In this document: in pieces, positions 8,438 to 17,331 of the stretch
Layout: the number at the start of each line of letters is the position of its first letter
How positions within the stretch are numbered: the first letter of the stretch is position 1
Source of the DNA: WRIS01 sp050945135
GTDB taxonomy: Bacteria > Actinomycetota > Coriobacteriia > Coriobacteriales > Eggerthellaceae
NCBI GenBank assembly: GCA_050945135.1
Contig: JBMNSJ010000003.1
Location: 1-64,000 of the forward strand
DNA: 64,000 nt
Direction of reading: 5' to 3'
Made by a program: the position numbers and the translations under genes
The notes under the pieces: model-generated
Seen by the model: only the letters and a program-made list of their open reading frames with translations
Database searches by the model: none
What the model was told of the DNA's origin: nothing

Positions 8438-9079
8438 CTAGATGGTACCAGAAATACGGTCTCCAGCATCTCCGAGACCAGGAACGATATAAGCGTTCTC
8501 GTTGAGGCCATCGTCAATTGTGCAGGTATAAATATGCACATCTGGATCAGCCGCCAAGACCCTTTCAACGCCTTCAGGGGCTGCAACGATTACCAGCAAA
8601 GTTACATCTTTGACTCCGCGAGCACGCAGATTCGCGATAGCAGCCTCAGCTGAACCCCCTGTTGCAAGGATCGGATCAATCACATAAACGCGAGAGTCTT
8701 GTATGCCTTCGGGAAGTTTTGCGTAATACTCGACAGGCTCGTGCGTTTCTGGATCACGATACATACCAAGGTGTCCCACCCGCGCTGAAGGAAGCAACTC
8801 GAGCACTCCTTCGAGCATACCCAAGCCAGCTCGAAGAATGGGTACGACAGTGATTCGCGTACCTTCTATAATCTGACCAATCATAGGCTGAATGGGCGTT
8901 TCTATTTTGAAGTCGATGAGTGGCAGATTTTTTGTGGCCTCATAGCCTTCCAGAATCGACAGCTCTCGCAAAAGCTGTCGGAAATCTTTCATCGATGTCT
9001 CTTTTGCACGCAGCAAGGTAAGCTTGTGCTGAATCAAAGGATGATCCAGCACGGTAACGCGATCGTATTGCGGGGCCAT
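8438..9079 (-). CDS. upp: Uracil phosphoribosyltransferase
   Basis: The 213-residue enzyme joins uracil and PRPP to give UMP. The PRPP-binding loop YVIDPILATGGSA and the uracil-recognition C-terminus (YIVPGLGDAGDR) are intact, and the length is typical. The ATG at 9079 was chosen because MAPQYDRVTVLDHPLIQHK is the normal N-terminus. It lies 11 bases after the glyA stop, so glyA-upp-dCMP deaminase are probably cotranscribed. Confidence 0.95.
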   Translation of the reverse strand: MAPQYDRVTVLDHPLIQHKLTLLRAKETSMKDFRQLLRELSILEGYEATKNLPLIDFKIETPIQPMIGQIIEGTRITVVPILRAGLGMLEGVLELLPSARVGHLGMYRDPETHEPVEYYAKLPEGIQDSRVYVIDPILATGGSAEAAIANLRARGVKDVTLLVIVAAPEGVERVLAADPDVHIYTCTIDDGLNENAYIVPGLGDAGDRISGTI

Positions 9080-9089
9080 CAAAGAACTC

Positions 9090-10346
9090 CTAGTAATCAA
9101 GCTCGGGATAGAGCGGATATTTTTCGAGGATGTTTTGAACCTGAGCGGCAATGCTCGTGCGCTTTGATTCGTTATCTGCATTAAACACCGTAGCGGCAAT
9201 GAGCTGGCCAACCTCATAGAAGTCTTCACCATTGAATCCACGCGTGGTAGCTGCCGCAGCTCCAACCCTGATACCACTTGTGACAAAAGGAGAAAGAGTT
9301 TCGTTTGGAATAGTGTTTTTATTTACCGTGAGACCCACTTCTTCGAGTAGGCGCTCGGCATCTTTACCAGTCACGCCAGAAGCAGTAAGATCCACCAGGC
9401 AAAGATGATTATCCGTACCACCAGATACGAGACGCAGACCACCATCTATCATGCCTTCACCAAGCTTTTTAGCATTAACAACAACCTGCTCGATATAGCT
9501 CTTATATTCAGGCTCAAGCGCTTCGCCAAAAGCAACTGCTTTTCCAGCAACAACATGCATCAATGGACCGCCTTGAAGACCAGGGAACACTGCCTTGTCG
9601 ACCTTGAGGGCAATATCCTCATTGTTGGTAAGCACGAAGCCGCCGCGAGGACCGCGAAGCGTTTTATGACTTGTTGAGGTAACGATATCTGCATAAGGGA
9701 AAGGACTTGGATGCGCACCACCAGCAATCAAGCCGGCAATATGCGCCATATCAACCATAAACAAAGCGTCCACTTCTTTTGCAATTGCACTCATACGTTC
9801 AAAATCAATGACGCGTGGGTATGCCGATGCGCCAGCAACAATCATGCGTGGCTTTGTTGACTTGGCTAGTTTTTCTACCGCGTCGTAATCAATGGTTTCG
9901 GTTTCAGGATCTAAGCCATACGGAACAATATTGTAAAACTTGCCTGAGAAGTTAACCGGCGATCCGTGTGTGAGATGTCCGCCATGATCGAGGCTCATTC
10001 CTAACACCGTATCTCCGAGCTCGATTGTTGCCATATAAGCAGCAAAGTTAGCGCTCGCGCCAGAATGGGGCTGTACATTAGCAAAATCGCAATTATAGAG
10101 CTCACAAGCCCGATCACGTGCAAGGTCTTCGACAAGATCAACCTTTTCGCAGCCACCATAGTAACGTTTGCCCGGGTATCCTTCAGCATATTTATTCGTA
10201 AGAACACTTCCTACTGCTTCCATAACGGCAAGCGAAGTAAAGTTCTCCGAAGCTATCAATTCGACGCTCGAACGTTGGCGCGCAAGCTCTGCGGATAACA
10301 TGTCGGCGACAATCGGGTCGGACTGGGAGACGTACTGTGAGCACAT
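9090..10346 (-). CDS. glyA: Serine hydroxymethyltransferase
   Basis: The 418-residue PLP enzyme interconverts serine and glycine while loading tetrahydrofolate with a one-carbon unit. The PLP-binding lysine is K228 in TSTSHKTLRGPRGG, and the family motif ELIASENF is near residue 29. The ATG at 10346 has AGAGAGAGG upstream. An in-frame GTG 24 bases earlier lacks a good site. Confidence 0.96.
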   Translation of the reverse strand: MCSQYVSQSDPIVADMLSAELARQRSSVELIASENFTSLAVMEAVGSVLTNKYAEGYPGKRYYGGCEKVDLVEDLARDRACELYNCDFANVQPHSGASANFAAYMATIELGDTVLGMSLDHGGHLTHGSPVNFSGKFYNIVPYGLDPETETIDYDAVEKLAKSTKPRMIVAGASAYPRVIDFERMSAIAKEVDALFMVDMAHIAGLIAGGAHPSPFPYADIVTSTSHKTLRGPRGGFVLTNNEDIALKVDKAVFPGLQGGPLMHVVAGKAVAFGEALEPEYKSYIEQVVVNAKKLGEGMIDGGLRLVSGGTDNHLCLVDLTASGVTGKDAERLLEEVGLTVNKNTIPNETLSPFVTSGIRVGAAAATTRGFNGEDFYEVGQLIAATVFNADNESKRTSIAAQVQNILEKYPLYPELDY

Positions 10347-10423
10347 GAGGTCAACCTCTCTCTTAAACACGGCGAAATTCTGTTACTTGGAACACCTCGA
10401 TATAGTAACGCAAAACACACAAA

Positions 10424-10450
10424 ATCGGCCGCACAAGCATGCGGCCGATA
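10424..10450 (-). terminator. Intrinsic terminator between the lipoprotein gene and glyA
   Basis: ATCGGCCGCA pairs with TGCGGCCGAT around a short loop and is followed by TTTT on the minus strand. It lies about 27 bases after the lipoprotein stop and separates that gene from glyA, which probably has its own promoter in the remaining gap. Confidence 0.7.
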
Positions 10451-10476
10451 AAAATAATTCGTATGCGTTATACGAC

Positions 10477-11049
10477 TTAAGCGAGACTACCCGCAAAAGC
10501 TTCGCTTAATACGCTTTCTGCATCAGAAGATGCATCCCATGTTCCGCTAACCTTCTCGTAAGGAATATCAACCGTAGATGAAGTCATAGAAGCCTCATTG
10601 ATGCAGTCCATCAGCATAACACCTGCTGCCTTGTAAAGCTCATCTTCAGTCATGTTAGCTACCGACTCGTCAGTGAGCAAGGTTGTGAACTCTGTCTGCC
10701 AGTTGGTCATAGCCTCTTCAAGCGACTTGTAGTGCAAAGTGGCTGTTACGGTTGCGGTGTCGCCGTCAACCTTCACATCGTCGACCGAATAGTCAAAGCC
10801 TTCGAGCCAGCTCTTCAGAAGCTCTTTGCTGTCGATTTGGAACATCTCGAGCGTTGAATCAACGCCCATCTCATCAACCATTTGACTCAATGATTCGTCA
10901 TTGATGTTCTTTACTTCAGCTAAATCAGAGTCAGCCTTCGCACGAAGTGCATCTTCTTCTGACTGGCAAGCCAAAAGAGCAAAGCAGCTGACAATCAAAA
11001 GTGCAACGACAGCCCATATGCGAACATTCTTTACTGCAGATTCTTTCAT
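10477..11049 (-). CDS. Putative lipoprotein, function unknown
   Basis: A 190-residue protein with a lipoprotein signal peptide: basic N-terminus, hydrophobic core and lipobox LLAC (Cys at about residue 28). The mature part is acidic and resembles DUF5105/DUF4878-type extracytoplasmic domains (repeated Val/Thr strands, VDDVKVDGDTATVTATLHYKS). The ATG at 11049 has AAGGAGGAAAAGG upstream. I cannot assign a function. Confidence 0.75.
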   Translation of the reverse strand: MKESAVKNVRIWAVVALLIVSCFALLACQSEEDALRAKADSDLAEVKNINDESLSQMVDEMGVDSTLEMFQIDSKELLKSWLEGFDYSVDDVKVDGDTATVTATLHYKSLEEAMTNWQTEFTTLLTDESVANMTEDELYKAAGVMLMDCINEASMTSSTVDIPYEKVSGTWDASSDAESVLSEAFAGSLA

Positions 11050-11065
11050 TCCTTTTCCTCCTTCA

Positions 11066-11491
11066 TCAACCGATCTTTTCGACACGCTGAGCATGGCGTC
11101 CTTTACCGAACTCAGTGTTCAAGAATGCGTCGATGATCGATTCATTCACTTTGATATCTACGAAGCGCGCTGACAAACATAGCACATTCGCATCATTATG
11201 TTCACGGCTTAAAGCTGCGAATTCTGCCGTTGTAACATTTGCTGCTCTAATGCCAGAATACTTATTTGCCTTCATCGCCATACCTATGCCAGTTCCGCAC
11301 ACAAGAATGCCGCGCTCGGTTTCTCCCGAAAGTACCGACTCTGCAACACGCGCCGCATAATCGGGATAATCTACCCGTTCATCATTTTCGGGACCTTGAT
11401 CAACCACCTCATGCCCCAAATCTTGCAGGTAGATGATTAGTTTTTGCTTAACCGCAAACCCTGCATGATCCGATGCAATCGATACTCTCAT
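11066..11491 (-). CDS. rpiB: Ribose-5-phosphate isomerase B
   Basis: The 141-residue protein matches the RpiB/LacA/LacB isomerases, which interconvert ribose-5-phosphate and ribulose-5-phosphate. The N-terminal SDHAG motif, the catalytic loop VCGTGIGMAMKANK and the segment REHNDANVLCLSAR are all present. The length is slightly under the usual 145-150. It lies between glpK and the lipoprotein gene on the same strand. Confidence 0.93.
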   Translation of the reverse strand: MRVSIASDHAGFAVKQKLIIYLQDLGHEVVDQGPENDERVDYPDYAARVAESVLSGETERGILVCGTGIGMAMKANKYSGIRAANVTTAEFAALSREHNDANVLCLSARFVDIKVNESIIDAFLNTEFGKGRHAQRVEKIG

Positions 11492-11517
11492 TACCCGCTC
11501 TCCTCTTTCTTACTGGA

Positions 11518-13017
11518 TTAAAAATCACTTCTTGTTCTCTGTATTGCGCGTGCCCAGTCTTGAAGCAAATCATCCCTTTTCGTTTCCTGCATATGTGGCG
11601 AAAATTCTTTTTCCACACCACGAAACGACTTAATTTGACTGGTGCTCTCCCAAAACCCTGAAGCTAGGCCAGCAAGAAACGCAGCGCCGGTAGCCGTTGT
11701 TTCAATATTTTTGGGTCGAACCAAAACGCAGTCGAGTATATCGCTTTGGAACTGCATTAGGAAGTCATTTTGTGCAGCTCCGCCATCAACATTAAGGGCA
11801 ACAATGTTGGATTCAGCGTCTTCCTCCATTGCACTCACCAAATCATATACCTGATACGCCAATGATTCTAGCGCAGCTCGCACTATATGCGCGCTTGTTG
11901 TGCCCCGAGTTAAGCCATATACGGCACCACGGGCATTCGCGTCCCAATAGGGTGCGCCGAGGCCTGTAAAAGCAGGTACGACATATACTCCCGCTGTATC
12001 TTTGACGCTTCGTGCAAGCAATTCTGATTCACGCGAACTTTTGATAATTCCTAAACCATCTCGTAGCCACTGAATAAGCGCACCTGCCATAAAAACGCTT
12101 CCCTCTAGCGCATACTCAATTTGTGAGCTGCAAGGAGCTGAAGCTGCAATTGTGCACACCAAGCCATTCTTAGATTCACAAGCTTTCGTGCCCGTATTCA
12201 TGAGGAGAAAACAGCCGGTGCCGTAGGTGTTTTTTGCCTCACCAGGCTCAAAACAGCATTGCCCAAAAAGAGCTGCCTGTTGGTCTCCTGCAACACTACG
12301 GATTCGCAAGCCCTTCGCGCATTCCGGGTATACAAGCTCTCCGAAATCGCCTGAAGAAGGCCTTACCTCTGGCAACATTGAATTCGGTATGCCAAAAAGA
12401 TTGCATAACCATGTGCTCCACTGTCCGCTATGGATGTCAAAAAGCATCGTGCGACTTGCATTAGTAAGGTCGGTGGCGTGCACAGAACCGCCGGTCAAAG
12501 ACCATATAAGCCAGCTATCGATTGTGCCAAAGCAGAGCTTTCCCGCTTCAGCATCCGCACGTGCACCTTCCACATTATCAAGAATCCATTTAATCTTACT
12601 TGCAGAAAAATAAGCATCGGGAATGAGCCCCGTTGTTTTCGTAATACGCGTAGCCACCTCTGATGAAGAGCAGAGTTCTTCAATTATCTCCGCTGTTCTT
12701 CGACACTGCCACACGATTGCGTTATACACGGGCTTGCCCGTTTCGCGATTCCACACAACGGTAGTTTCGCGTTGATTGGTTATTCCAATACTGTCAATGT
12801 AGCTGGCATCCATGTTCTGCGTTTTGAGGAGCTCCTCTAAGCAAGTTATTTGACTGGCAAGAATCTCGTTGGGATCATGCTCGACCCATCCCGGTTCAGG
12901 ATATATCTGCTCGAAGCCTCTTTGCGCCATTCCTCGTATTGAAGCCTCACGATCAACGAGAACTGCCCGCGACGAAGTTGTACCTTGATCAAGCGCTATG
13001 ATGTAATCACGTGCCAC
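11518..13017 (-). CDS. glpK: Glycerol kinase
   Basis: The 499-residue FGGY-family kinase phosphorylates glycerol to sn-glycerol-3-phosphate. The N-terminus YIIALDQGTTSSRA and the motif YGTGCFLLMNTG are typical, and length matches E. coli GlpK. The start is GTG at 13017 with AGGAG upstream. A monoacylglycerol-lipase-like gene is directly upstream, so the pair may release glycerol from lipids and use it. No glycerol facilitator or glycerol-3-phosphate dehydrogenase gene is in the window. Confidence 0.95.
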   Translation of the reverse strand: MARDYIIALDQGTTSSRAVLVDREASIRGMAQRGFEQIYPEPGWVEHDPNEILASQITCLEELLKTQNMDASYIDSIGITNQRETTVVWNRETGKPVYNAIVWQCRRTAEIIEELCSSSEVATRITKTTGLIPDAYFSASKIKWILDNVEGARADAEAGKLCFGTIDSWLIWSLTGGSVHATDLTNASRTMLFDIHSGQWSTWLCNLFGIPNSMLPEVRPSSGDFGELVYPECAKGLRIRSVAGDQQAALFGQCCFEPGEAKNTYGTGCFLLMNTGTKACESKNGLVCTIAASAPCSSQIEYALEGSVFMAGALIQWLRDGLGIIKSSRESELLARSVKDTAGVYVVPAFTGLGAPYWDANARGAVYGLTRGTTSAHIVRAALESLAYQVYDLVSAMEEDAESNIVALNVDGGAAQNDFLMQFQSDILDCVLVRPKNIETTATGAAFLAGLASGFWESTSQIKSFRGVEKEFSPHMQETKRDDLLQDWARAIQRTRSDF

Positions 13018-13031
13018 GGCGACTCCTAACC

Positions 13032-13973
13032 TCAACCAATTTGTTCTTCTATCCATGCCACAACATCAGTATAGACCTGCTGCTTTGCAGGCTCATTGAG
13101 AATCTCGTGACGCAGGCCTTCATAGAGCTTCACATCGACTCGAGAAAGACCTGCATCTCGAAGCAACTGAGCAGCTTGCTCAACTCCCTTCCCGTTATCT
13201 CCCACCGGGTCAAGAGCTCCAGCAATAAAGAAAACGGGGAGCTCTTGAGGCACAGCTTTCGCCATGGAGGAAGAAGCTGCGTCTTTGGTTAATGAGGTAA
13301 GTACTGCATATGAAGCGGCAGAAAAGGGAATTCCGCATAAGGGATCAGCAATATAGTCATCCACAACCGCAGGGTCTATGCTGAGCCAATCAAGAGGCGT
13401 CCGAGGGTTTTCTATACGCGAAGAATACGCTCCGGTTCCCATGCGTGCAAGCAAAGAGCTACGTGCTCGCTCACCTTTGAGTTTCGCAATCAGTCGAGCA
13501 AGCAAGGTACCGGCAGAAGACATCGCAGGAGCAATATTTCCCGTTCCGCACAGAACTGCGGCAGCCAAATGCGCTCCATGACGTGCAACATAGCAACGCA
13601 TAAGATAGCTGCCCATCGAATGCCCAAACATGATATAAGGCAGATTAGGATATCGCTCCGTCATTATCTTACGTAATGCATGAGCATCCTCTATCAGAAT
13701 GTCTTTGCCCGTCTTAGCTGGAATACAGCTTAAATCCTCTGCTGAAACAACCGAGCGTCCATGCCCAAGCAGGTCTTGCGCGCACACGATGAATCCGTGG
13801 TGAGCAAGATAGCTTGCGAAACCTTGGTAGCGCAGCGCATACTCTTCCATACCATGGGTGATTTGGATAATAGCTCGAGCCTCGCCGGATTGGGGAATCC
13901 AAAGCAATGCGTGAATCGCGGTTCGTCCATCTTGAGAGGGATAACTGAGCTCTGATGGGTTGATTTGAGTCAT
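13032..13973 (-). CDS. Alpha/beta hydrolase, monoacylglycerol-lipase-like
   Basis: A 313-residue serine hydrolase. The nucleophile elbow is FGHSMGS, an oxyanion-type motif ITHGMEEYALRY is near the N-terminus, and a late Asp (GALDPVGDNGKG) and His (GLRHEILNE) complete the triad as in Hydrolase_4 lysophospholipases/monoacylglycerol lipases. There is no signal peptide, so it is cytoplasmic. It ends 15 bases before glpK begins and starts just after the tsaC-type gene stop. A paralogue lies at 57477-58433. Confidence 0.85.
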   Translation of the reverse strand: MTQINPSELSYPSQDGRTAIHALLWIPQSGEARAIIQITHGMEEYALRYQGFASYLAHHGFIVCAQDLLGHGRSVVSAEDLSCIPAKTGKDILIEDAHALRKIMTERYPNLPYIMFGHSMGSYLMRCYVARHGAHLAAAVLCGTGNIAPAMSSAGTLLARLIAKLKGERARSSLLARMGTGAYSSRIENPRTPLDWLSIDPAVVDDYIADPLCGIPFSAASYAVLTSLTKDAASSSMAKAVPQELPVFFIAGALDPVGDNGKGVEQAAQLLRDAGLSRVDVKLYEGLRHEILNEPAKQQVYTDVVAWIEEQIG

Positions 13974-13977
13974 GAGA

Positions 13978-14580
13978 TTATCCTAGCAGTCGAATGTCGC
14001 TTTCGCTTATCGTACCTTGCCGGAGAACAATCGGTTGGTTTTGTTGACAATCGACAATTGTTGAAGGCGAGCCTGTTTTAGGTGAATCATCACGCAGCGC
14101 CAAACCAACTTGCTCTAGCAAGCCAGCATCAATATCTTCAAAGTGTTGTGGAGCGTCGTAGCCACTCATATTTGCGGAGGTGGTTGCCAAGGGCAAACCT
14201 ACTCGCCTTATGAGCTCGAGAGCACATTTATTTTGAGGCATGCGCAGCGCAATAGTTGAATCGCCAGCAAGATAGCTCTTAGGCACCGCAGACGACGCTT
14301 GAACGATGAGAGTAAGCGGGCCTGGCCAGAAGCTTTGAGCCAAGATCTCAGCGTACTCCGGTATATCTCTGCCGTATTCGCGCAGCGCATTCGCGCTATC
14401 AACTAACCAAGCAACGGGCTTTCCAAAATCACGCTTCTTCAATTCGTATAAAATCTCAGGGGAATCGGCAAGACCTACCGCCACTCCCAAACCATAGACA
14501 GTGTCGGTAGGAAAAATAAGGGGACGACCAGCACGTAGCATGGCCACTCCCCTCTCAATCATCTCTTCGCTCGCGCTCAT
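13978..14580 (-). CDS. tsaC: L-threonylcarbamoyladenylate synthase (YrdC/Sua5 family)
   Basis: The 200-residue protein matches the YrdC domain that makes threonylcarbamoyl-AMP for the t6A37 modification of ANN-decoding tRNAs. Diagnostic motifs are FPTDTVYGLG, the KKRDFGKP lysine/arginine patch, FWPGPLTLI and TTSANMSG. It is the single-domain form without the Sua5 C-terminal domain. It is probably cotranscribed with the lipase and glpK. Confidence 0.9.
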   Translation of the reverse strand: MSASEEMIERGVAMLRAGRPLIFPTDTVYGLGVAVGLADSPEILYELKKRDFGKPVAWLVDSANALREYGRDIPEYAEILAQSFWPGPLTLIVQASSAVPKSYLAGDSTIALRMPQNKCALELIRRVGLPLATTSANMSGYDAPQHFEDIDAGLLEQVGLALRDDSPKTGSPSTIVDCQQNQPIVLRQGTISESDIRLLG

Positions 14581-14609
14581 CCGAACACCTCGAAACGTAT
14601 GGGACAGAT

Positions 14610-15368
14610 TTATTCGTCGAAAGCTGCGGCAATCTCGTCGGTGATATCCATAGAATGGTACACGTTCTGCAAATCCTCGAGCTCTTCGAGCTTGTCTACA
14701 AGACGCATAACCTTTTTTGCATCGCTCACACTTACTTCTACGGGCGTTGACGGCTCCATGATAAGTTCGGCGCCTTTTACGGCGATGCCCGCCTCATCAA
14801 GTGCGCCTTTTACGGCCATCAAATCGGTAGGTGCGGTAGTTACGATCCACTCTTCTTCAGCATCTTCGTAATCGTCGCCACCAGCTTCTGCAACAGCAAG
14901 CATGAACTCATCTTCGTCAGGGCAGCTACTCTTCTCGATGATGATTTGACCTTTTCGCTCGAACTGAAACGCAACTGAGCCAGAGGTTCCAAGATTTCCA
15001 CCTGAATGAGAAAAAGCTGCACGAACATCTGCTGCCGTACGATTGCGGTTATCGGTGAGAGCTTCGCAATACACGGCAATTCCAGCAGGTCCATAGCCTT
15101 CATAGATTACCGTTTCATAATTTGCAGCATCTTTACCGCTACCGAAGGCTTTATCTATTGCGGTCTTTATCTTGTCTTTAGGAAGCGAATAGCTCTTCGC
15201 TTTTTCTATAGCAGCTGCAAGCGATGCATTGTTTTCGGGACTCGGATCGCCCCCCTCTTTTGCTGCTACCGTGATGTTGCGAGATAGCTTTGAGAAGAGT
15301 GCTGAACGCTTTGCATCTTGTGCGGCTTTACGATGTTTAGTGGTTGCCCATTTAGAATGCCCTGACAT
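14610..15368 (-). CDS. yebC: YebC/TACO1-family protein
   Basis: The 252-residue protein has the invariant N-terminus MSGHSKWATTKHRKAAQD and conserved motifs GGDPSPENNASLAAAIEKAK and YEGYGPAGIAVYCEALTDN. The family acts as a DNA-binding regulator in some bacteria and has been tied to ribosome stalling relief and translation. Which applies here cannot be told from sequence. The length is normal. Confidence 0.93.
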   Translation of the reverse strand: MSGHSKWATTKHRKAAQDAKRSALFSKLSRNITVAAKEGGDPSPENNASLAAAIEKAKSYSLPKDKIKTAIDKAFGSGKDAANYETVIYEGYGPAGIAVYCEALTDNRNRTAADVRAAFSHSGGNLGTSGSVAFQFERKGQIIIEKSSCPDEDEFMLAVAEAGGDDYEDAEEEWIVTTAPTDLMAVKGALDEAGIAVKGAELIMEPSTPVEVSVSDAKKVMRLVDKLEELEDLQNVYHSMDITDEIAAAFDE

Positions 15369-15654
15369 GAAATCGACCTTTCGTGTTCTGTCCTTTTCAG
15401 CTGGTTATTGTAGCATAGGGCATAAAAATGATGAGGCATTTGTCGCACACCTTCTTCGCACTGCCAATGCCTCCCTCTCCTCAAAATAGTGAGTGGCGGC
15501 AAAAACCTTTATTCATTCACAATATGTGACCAGGTATTTTTTAATTTGGAAAGAAGTAGTTATCGAAAGGCTCACAAGCTATTTAGCTGACTGCATAATT
15601 CTGAAAAAACCTAAAGTTCTCTAAAGCGAAACAATTCTTTAGCTTAAGCCTTAC

Positions 15655-16608
15655 TTAGCCAGGGAAATGAAAGCCGTGTTTGAGCCATACCTTCTGAGCT
15701 GCCTCGTTTGAGGAAATCCAGGCATAAAAGCTAGCCATTTCTTCGTAAAGCTCCGCATGAGCAATGATGGCAGCAGGATAAACTAGCGCAGTATAGACAT
15801 TACTTGGCACCTCACCCACTACGCGAAGCTCTTTATTCTGGACGGCATCAGAAGCATACATCAGACCTACATTAGCGCCTCCACTCTGGAGAAGCGCTGG
15901 AAACTCTTCGAGACTAGCAACAGAAACTGTTGTCAGCGTAGGAGAACTACTTTCTTCACTTTGTTGATCGGATTCAGGATTTTCTGCCGTTGTTGCATCA
16001 TGGGAGCTCTCGAGCGATGAGAGAGCCTGACGAGCTGCAACACCTGACAAAAAACCCTCATCAGCAAGGGCAATCACATACGCACCCGAGGCGATGTCTG
16101 TCCACTCTACTTCTTCAAGTGGTGAATCTTTTGGCGCGACAATAACCAAATCGCTCGTCACCAAATCAAAGCGCGTACCTAAATCTATTACGCCAAGCTC
16201 CTCTACTTCATCCATAGCCTCTCGCGACGAAACGACAATTGCGTCTGCATACGAGTTTGAATCTGTACTCTTCTTGTCTGTATCATCGGGGGCGGGTGAA
16301 TCGAGGATGAGATTATCCGCAGCAATTGACTGAGCAAGATCTTCGGTGAGTTCGTGCTCGTTTTTTGCGAAACTAATATCCTTATTCTCTTTCATGTAGA
16401 GCTCTTGGAGTTCTACGAACACAGATTCAAGCTTTTCGTCAACGATACAGCGTAATTCTATCTTAGTAACCGAATCCTGCGTATCTGCCTGCTCCGAAGT
16501 TTCCTGCTCTGGTGAAGGCTCACCCGAACAAGCCACCAGTGCAGCTATGAAGAGCAGGCTTAGAGCAAAAACGATGAAGTAACTGAGGGTTTTGCGCTTT
16601 GTAATCAC
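15655..16608 (-). CDS. ModA-like extracytoplasmic substrate-binding lipoprotein
   Basis: A 317-residue lipoprotein (lipobox VAC, Cys at about residue 27). The fold-level pattern matches periplasmic anion-binding ModA-type proteins: FVELQELYMKE near the N-terminus, VIDLGTRFDLVTSDLVIVAPKDSPLE in the middle (two segments), and the C-terminal FYAWISSNEAAQKVWLKHGF. It carries Ser/Glu-rich low-complexity inserts (about 107-118 and 203-222). No permease or ATPase for such a substrate is next to it, so the ligand is unknown. The 280 bases downstream hold no gene I can support. Confidence 0.7.
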   Translation of the reverse strand: MITKRKTLSYFIVFALSLLFIAALVACSGEPSPEQETSEQADTQDSVTKIELRCIVDEKLESVFVELQELYMKENKDISFAKNEHELTEDLAQSIAADNLILDSPAPDDTDKKSTDSNSYADAIVVSSREAMDEVEELGVIDLGTRFDLVTSDLVIVAPKDSPLEEVEWTDIASGAYVIALADEGFLSGVAARQALSSLESSHDATTAENPESDQQSEESSSPTLTTVSVASLEEFPALLQSGGANVGLMYASDAVQNKELRVVGEVPSNVYTALVYPAAIIAHAELYEEMASFYAWISSNEAAQKVWLKHGFHFPG

Positions 16609-16737
16609 GAAATAATTCCTATCATGCGCTGTTCAAAGGCTTATTTATAGAGCAATCACCGCCAGGTGCTGTCTGCACCAACAGCAGATCCAAAAAATCC
16701 AAGCTGTGCTTTATGGTATTCCGAATAAAAAACTCCG

Positions 16738-17331
16738 TCAACCGAGCGTAACAATGCGTGTTGCAATCCTTTGACTAAGCGCAGGAGCATGAGACACAAA
16801 AATCAGTCCGATATGCGCGCGCTCAACTTCTTCGAGCAACACCTTCCAAATCCGCGCTTGGGTGACTGCATCGAGCATTGTTGTCATTTCGTCTGCAATG
16901 AGATACCTCGGATTTGTAACAAGAGCGCGAGCGATACAAATTCGCTGTAATTCTCCACCCGAAAGCTCGTGCGGATAACGACCGAGCCACTCTTGCCTGA
17001 TACCTAAACGCTCAAGAAGATCTAAGCTGTAGCTGCCTGCTTCGCTCAGTGTCTTTTCAAGTCGAAGTCGAGGGTCAACAACCATTTCTGGGTGCTGCCA
17101 AATAAGCTGAACCGGCGAGAACCCTTTCACTAACAAAGGTTTATCGTCGCAGCTTACTGTGCCCTTTGTTGGTGCAAGATAGCCAGATAAAATCTTTGCA
17201 AGAGTTGTTTTTCCAAAGCCCGATGGAGCACTCAAAGCCACCCTCTCGTCTGGCAAAACACACAAATTTAAGTTCTCAAAAAGGGGTGCGTGTTGAGGAT
17301 ATGCAAAAGAAATGTTATAAGCTTCTAGCAT
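16738..17331 (-). CDS. ABC transporter ATPase, NikE/DppF-like
   Basis: A 197-residue nucleotide-binding subunit of a nickel/peptide-type importer. The signature LSGGE and Walker B with catalytic Glu (YLIADEMTTMLD) are normal. The Walker A loop reads APSGFGKTT, with Ala instead of the usual first Gly. It is shorter than typical DppF/NikE and lacks their C-terminal oligopeptide-transporter extension. It overlaps the upstream ATPase gene by 7 bases and closes the transporter operon. Confidence 0.85.
   Translation of the reverse strand: MLEAYNISFAYPQHAPLFENLNLCVLPDERVALSAPSGFGKTTLAKILSGYLAPTKGTVSCDDKPLLVKGFSPVQLIWQHPEMVVDPRLRLEKTLSEAGSYSLDLLERLGIRQEWLGRYPHELSGGELQRICIARALVTNPRYLIADEMTTMLDAVTQARIWKVLLEEVERAHIGLIFVSHAPALSQRIATRIVTLG

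Noticed and set aside
15369..15654. Terminator-like CTAAAG/CTTTAG stem after the ModA-like gene
   Set aside because: The stem is only six pairs with a long loop and poor U-run.
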